DNA of 64,000 nucleotides, taken from assembly GCF_015191005.1 (NCBI RefSeq), contig NZ_CP040442.1, positions 3,534,001 to 3,598,000 of the forward strand. The letters run 5' to 3'. Below, piece by piece: positions 62,147 to 64,000 of this stretch. This DNA is from Kaistella flava (ex Peng et al. 2021). Lineage in GTDB: Bacteria > Bacteroidota > Bacteroidia > Flavobacteriales > Weeksellaceae. Under the pieces are notes generated by a model, which searched no databases, was not told the DNA's origin, and worked only from the letters and a program-made list of their open reading frames with translations. Position numbers and translations under genes: made by a program. Within the stretch, counting starts at the first letter, position 1. Each line of letters starts with the position of its first letter.

Positions 62147-63178
62147 ATGAAATTCTACCGGCTTACTTTCCTTGCCTCTTTATTCCTTACTGGGGTGATG
62201 CTTTTGCTCATCTATGTTTTTGATGAGGCGAAACACTATTTTTCCAATAGCGATTGGCAGTTTTTCGGTACCATGCTTATTAGTAGTATTGCACTGCTAA
62301 TTATCAATTATGTGGTCGTCGATTTTCTCTTTAATTTTTATGGAAAAAGACAGATCAGAAAAATCTCAACTATTTTACCAGAAGAATTGACGGACGAGGA
62401 CAATGATTTGAATTTTAAAGAATTGGGTCAAAGAGTTTCTGACCTCAATTTGAAAAACACGACCGAAATCGATACGATGAAAGAAATGGAAACCTATCGT
62501 AAAGAATATATGGGGAATATTTCGCACGAGATGAAAACGCCGCTTTTTACCATTCAGGGTTATGTCGATACTTTGCTGGAAGGTGGCGTAGAAAACTTGG
62601 CGATTCGGGATAAATACTTAGAAAGAATTGATAAATCCGTTGAACGGTTATTGAATATTGTCAAGGATTTAGATATGATTAATCAGTTTGAAAGTGGCGA
62701 GATAATTTTAACTAAAAGTCGCTTTGACCTTAATCATCTTATTCGCGAACTCATCGATATTTTGGATTTAGAAGCACAGAAAAAAAACACTAGAATTGTT
62801 TTGCAAACGAGCTCTAATCAAATATTTGTCATTGCGGATAAACAGAAAATTTCTCAGGTTTTAATCAATTTAATTTCGAACGCAATCTATTATTCTAATC
62901 GCGAAAGTGCTACTGTTACCGTGAAAACTAAAGTTCAGAATCAAAAAATATTGGTTGAAGTAGAAGATAACGGCATGGGCATCAAACCAGAAATGCTGCA
63001 TCGGATTTTTGAAAGATTCTATAGAATAGAATCGAGTAGAAATAGAAATGATGGCGGTTCGGGACTCGGGTTAGCAATTGTAAAACATATTCTGGAAGCG
63101 CACCAGGAAAATATTTCTGTAGAAAGCACTTATTTAGAAGGAACGCGATTCAGTTTTTCTTTGCAAAAAGCAATTTAG
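62147..63178 (+). CDS. Sensor histidine kinase (PhoR-like)
   Basis: 343 residues: two N-terminal membrane helices (about 8-24 and 38-60) with almost no periplasmic domain, then HisKA with NISHEMKTPLFTIQGYVDTLLEGG and an HATPase domain (LINLISNAIYYSNRESATV as N-box, VEVEDNGMGIKPEMLHRIFERFYR, GGSGLGLAIVKHILEAH). This is the short PhoR-like form. Paired with the preceding response regulator. The short loop suggests it senses through a partner protein. Confidence 0.93.
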   Translation: MKFYRLTFLASLFLTGVMLLLIYVFDEAKHYFSNSDWQFFGTMLISSIALLIINYVVVDFLFNFYGKRQIRKISTILPEELTDEDNDLNFKELGQRVSDLNLKNTTEIDTMKEMETYRKEYMGNISHEMKTPLFTIQGYVDTLLEGGVENLAIRDKYLERIDKSVERLLNIVKDLDMINQFESGEIILTKSRFDLNHLIRELIDILDLEAQKKNTRIVLQTSSNQIFVIADKQKISQVLINLISNAIYYSNRESATVTVKTKVQNQKILVEVEDNGMGIKPEMLHRIFERFYRIESSRNRNDGGSGLGLAIVKHILEAHQENISVESTYLEGTRFSFSLQKAI

Positions 63179-63248
63179 GCGAGAAATTTAAGCAAAACTT
63201 TTTTAAAAAAAGGATGTAATAATTTTTTTTACCAGATTTCAATTGTTT

Positions 63249-63256
63249 TATATTTG
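63249..63256 (+). promoter_or_regulatory. Promoter -7 box of the pRiA4b ORF-3-like gene
   Basis: TATATTTG, 49 bases before the ATG at 63306. Confidence 0.5.
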
Positions 63257-63305
63257 CACTCTAAAGAAGAAAACTAATAACTAATCGTAAAAATTTAAGG
63301 TAATA

Positions 63306-63881
63306 ATGGTTTACAAACTCCGAATTATTTTAGACACCAAAGAAGATATTTTCAGGGATATTGAAATCAAAGACAAGCAGAATCTTTGGAACTTGCATTT
63401 AGGAATTAAAAGTGCATTTTCATTGATGGGAGATGATTTGTCTATTTTTAATATCTTAGATAAAGATGGTATTGTGGTGAAAACCGTGCCGCTTGAGGAT
63501 ATGAGCGATGATGGTGATGGCGAGATCATGTCTGATGTTTACATCAACGAAGTATTTACAAAGCCTGGTGACAAAATTCATTTCCAATATGGATTTATGG
63601 ATTTGTGGGAATTTTTCTGCGAATTGGTAGAGATTATTGATGAGAAGTGTGTTGTAAATTATCCGATTACTGTTTTCAGATTTGGAAAATTACCGCTGAA
63701 AGCACCAAGTAAAACTGGAGCAAAAAGCAAAAAGAATGGAGTAATGCCATTGTTGGATGATGACTTCCCAAGTTTTGAGGATGAACTTAAAGCAACGAGT
63801 TTTGAAGATGAGGATGAAGATGATTTTGATGATGACGACGACTTCGATGACAATGATGATTTCGATGACGACGAAGATTAG
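63306..63881 (+). CDS. Plasmid pRiA4b ORF-3-like protein with acidic tail
   Basis: 191 residues. The first ~140 match the pRiA4b ORF-3 (IS1096 TnpR-like) family: YKLRIILDTKEDIFRDIEIKDKQNLWNLHLGIKSAF and DKIHFQYGFMDLWEFFCELVEI. The last ~35 residues are almost all Asp/Glu/Phe repeats (FDDDDDFDDN and similar). The family name comes from mobile elements, but in flavobacteria such proteins are chromosomal and of unknown function. Ends in a strong terminator. Confidence 0.82.
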   Translation: MVYKLRIILDTKEDIFRDIEIKDKQNLWNLHLGIKSAFSLMGDDLSIFNILDKDGIVVKTVPLEDMSDDGDGEIMSDVYINEVFTKPGDKIHFQYGFMDLWEFFCELVEIIDEKCVVNYPITVFRFGKLPLKAPSKTGAKSKKNGVMPLLDDDFPSFEDELKATSFEDEDEDDFDDDDDFDDNDDFDDDED

Positions 63882-63897
63882 TCAATCAATATAAATG

Positions 63898-63923
63898 ACC
63901 CCGAAATTAATCGGGGTTTTTTT
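63898..63923 (+). terminator. Terminator after the pRiA4b ORF-3-like gene
   Basis: ACCCCGA and TCGGGGT arms with seven T. The last 75 bases of the window hold no recognisable feature. Confidence 0.9.
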
Positions 63924-64000
63924 GTGCAGAAAAATCAGTTTTAGAAATGAAAAATTAAAGACTGTTATATATCACCAATTGCCAATTTGGCCCTTGTTCT

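Noticed and set aside
63306..63881. Treating the pRiA4b ORF-3/IS1096-like protein as a sign of a mobile element
   Set aside because: No transposase, inverted repeats or direct repeats are near; the family name is historical.

Overview
The window is a gene-dense, low-GC chromosomal stretch (63 protein genes called, one tRNA) from a member of the Bacteroidota. It is most likely family Weeksellaceae, in or near Chryseobacterium/Kaistella. The grounds are the flavobacterial promoter word TAnnTTTG ahead of many genes, gliding/type IX secretion genes (GldB, GldC, a PorV-like protein, two proteins with type IX sorting domains), a mevalonate-pathway gene, a BatABCD/MoxR operon, and intergenic repeats of a kind typical of this group. 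The taxon is inferred from gene content; no rRNA is present.

Layout. 1-4.3 kb: 3' part of an aspartate kinase, a two-domain acyltransferase of the aminolipid (OlsF-like) type, tRNA-Phe, a 660-bp gene-poor gap with an insertion-sequence relic and an 11-bp tandem repeat, and an HD phosphohydrolase. 4.3-12 kb: a mutS2 / small membrane protein / ABC ATPase operon, an acetyltransferase, ung, a lipoprotein, a DUF456 protein, an MscS channel and pdxJ. 12-17 kb: hydrolase, NAD-dependent epimerase, long-chain acyl-CoA ligase and diphosphomevalonate decarboxylase, apparently one transcription direction, with a 41-codon membrane micro-ORF after it. 17-26 kb: MarC, then the minus-strand moxR-DUF58-batD-like-batA-batB-batC-batD operon, interrupted between batA and batB by an intergenic repeat element.

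26-38 kb: housekeeping genes (DinB-like, rlmB, Gre-like factor, nitroreductase, hemB, NADH dehydrogenase II, trmD, Lrp regulator), then deoC with a double-domain aldehyde dehydrogenase (ALDH16 type), probably for deoxyribose breakdown to acetate. 38-49 kb: PorV-like protein with an EamA exporter, acyl-CoA carboxylase beta subunit, YceI, PAP2 phosphatase, a DPP-IV-type peptidase, tsaC, a flavin monooxygenase and a VF530-type protein. 49-57.4 kb: YchJ, DinB, metB, a GLUG-repeat secreted protein, gldC-gldB, then acetyltransferase-nadE-membrane protein-barnase followed by barstar. 57.4-64 kb: surface lipoprotein and TonB receptor (minus strand) beside a PhoB/PhoR-like two-component pair, then a pRiA4b ORF-3-like acidic protein.

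The most interesting items are: the membrane-anchored barnase homologue with all catalytic residues, translationally coupled to a four-helix membrane protein and sitting behind nadE, with barstar on its own promoter; a TonB receptor whose N-terminus carries a 36-residue tandem duplication of its TonB-box region; several dispersed intergenic repeat families, including a composite element and a tandemly duplicated ~230-bp unit; a set of genes whose TAnnTTTG box lies only 3-5 bases before the start codon, suggesting leaderless transcripts; and an orphan pair of opposed terminators near 40.3 kb.
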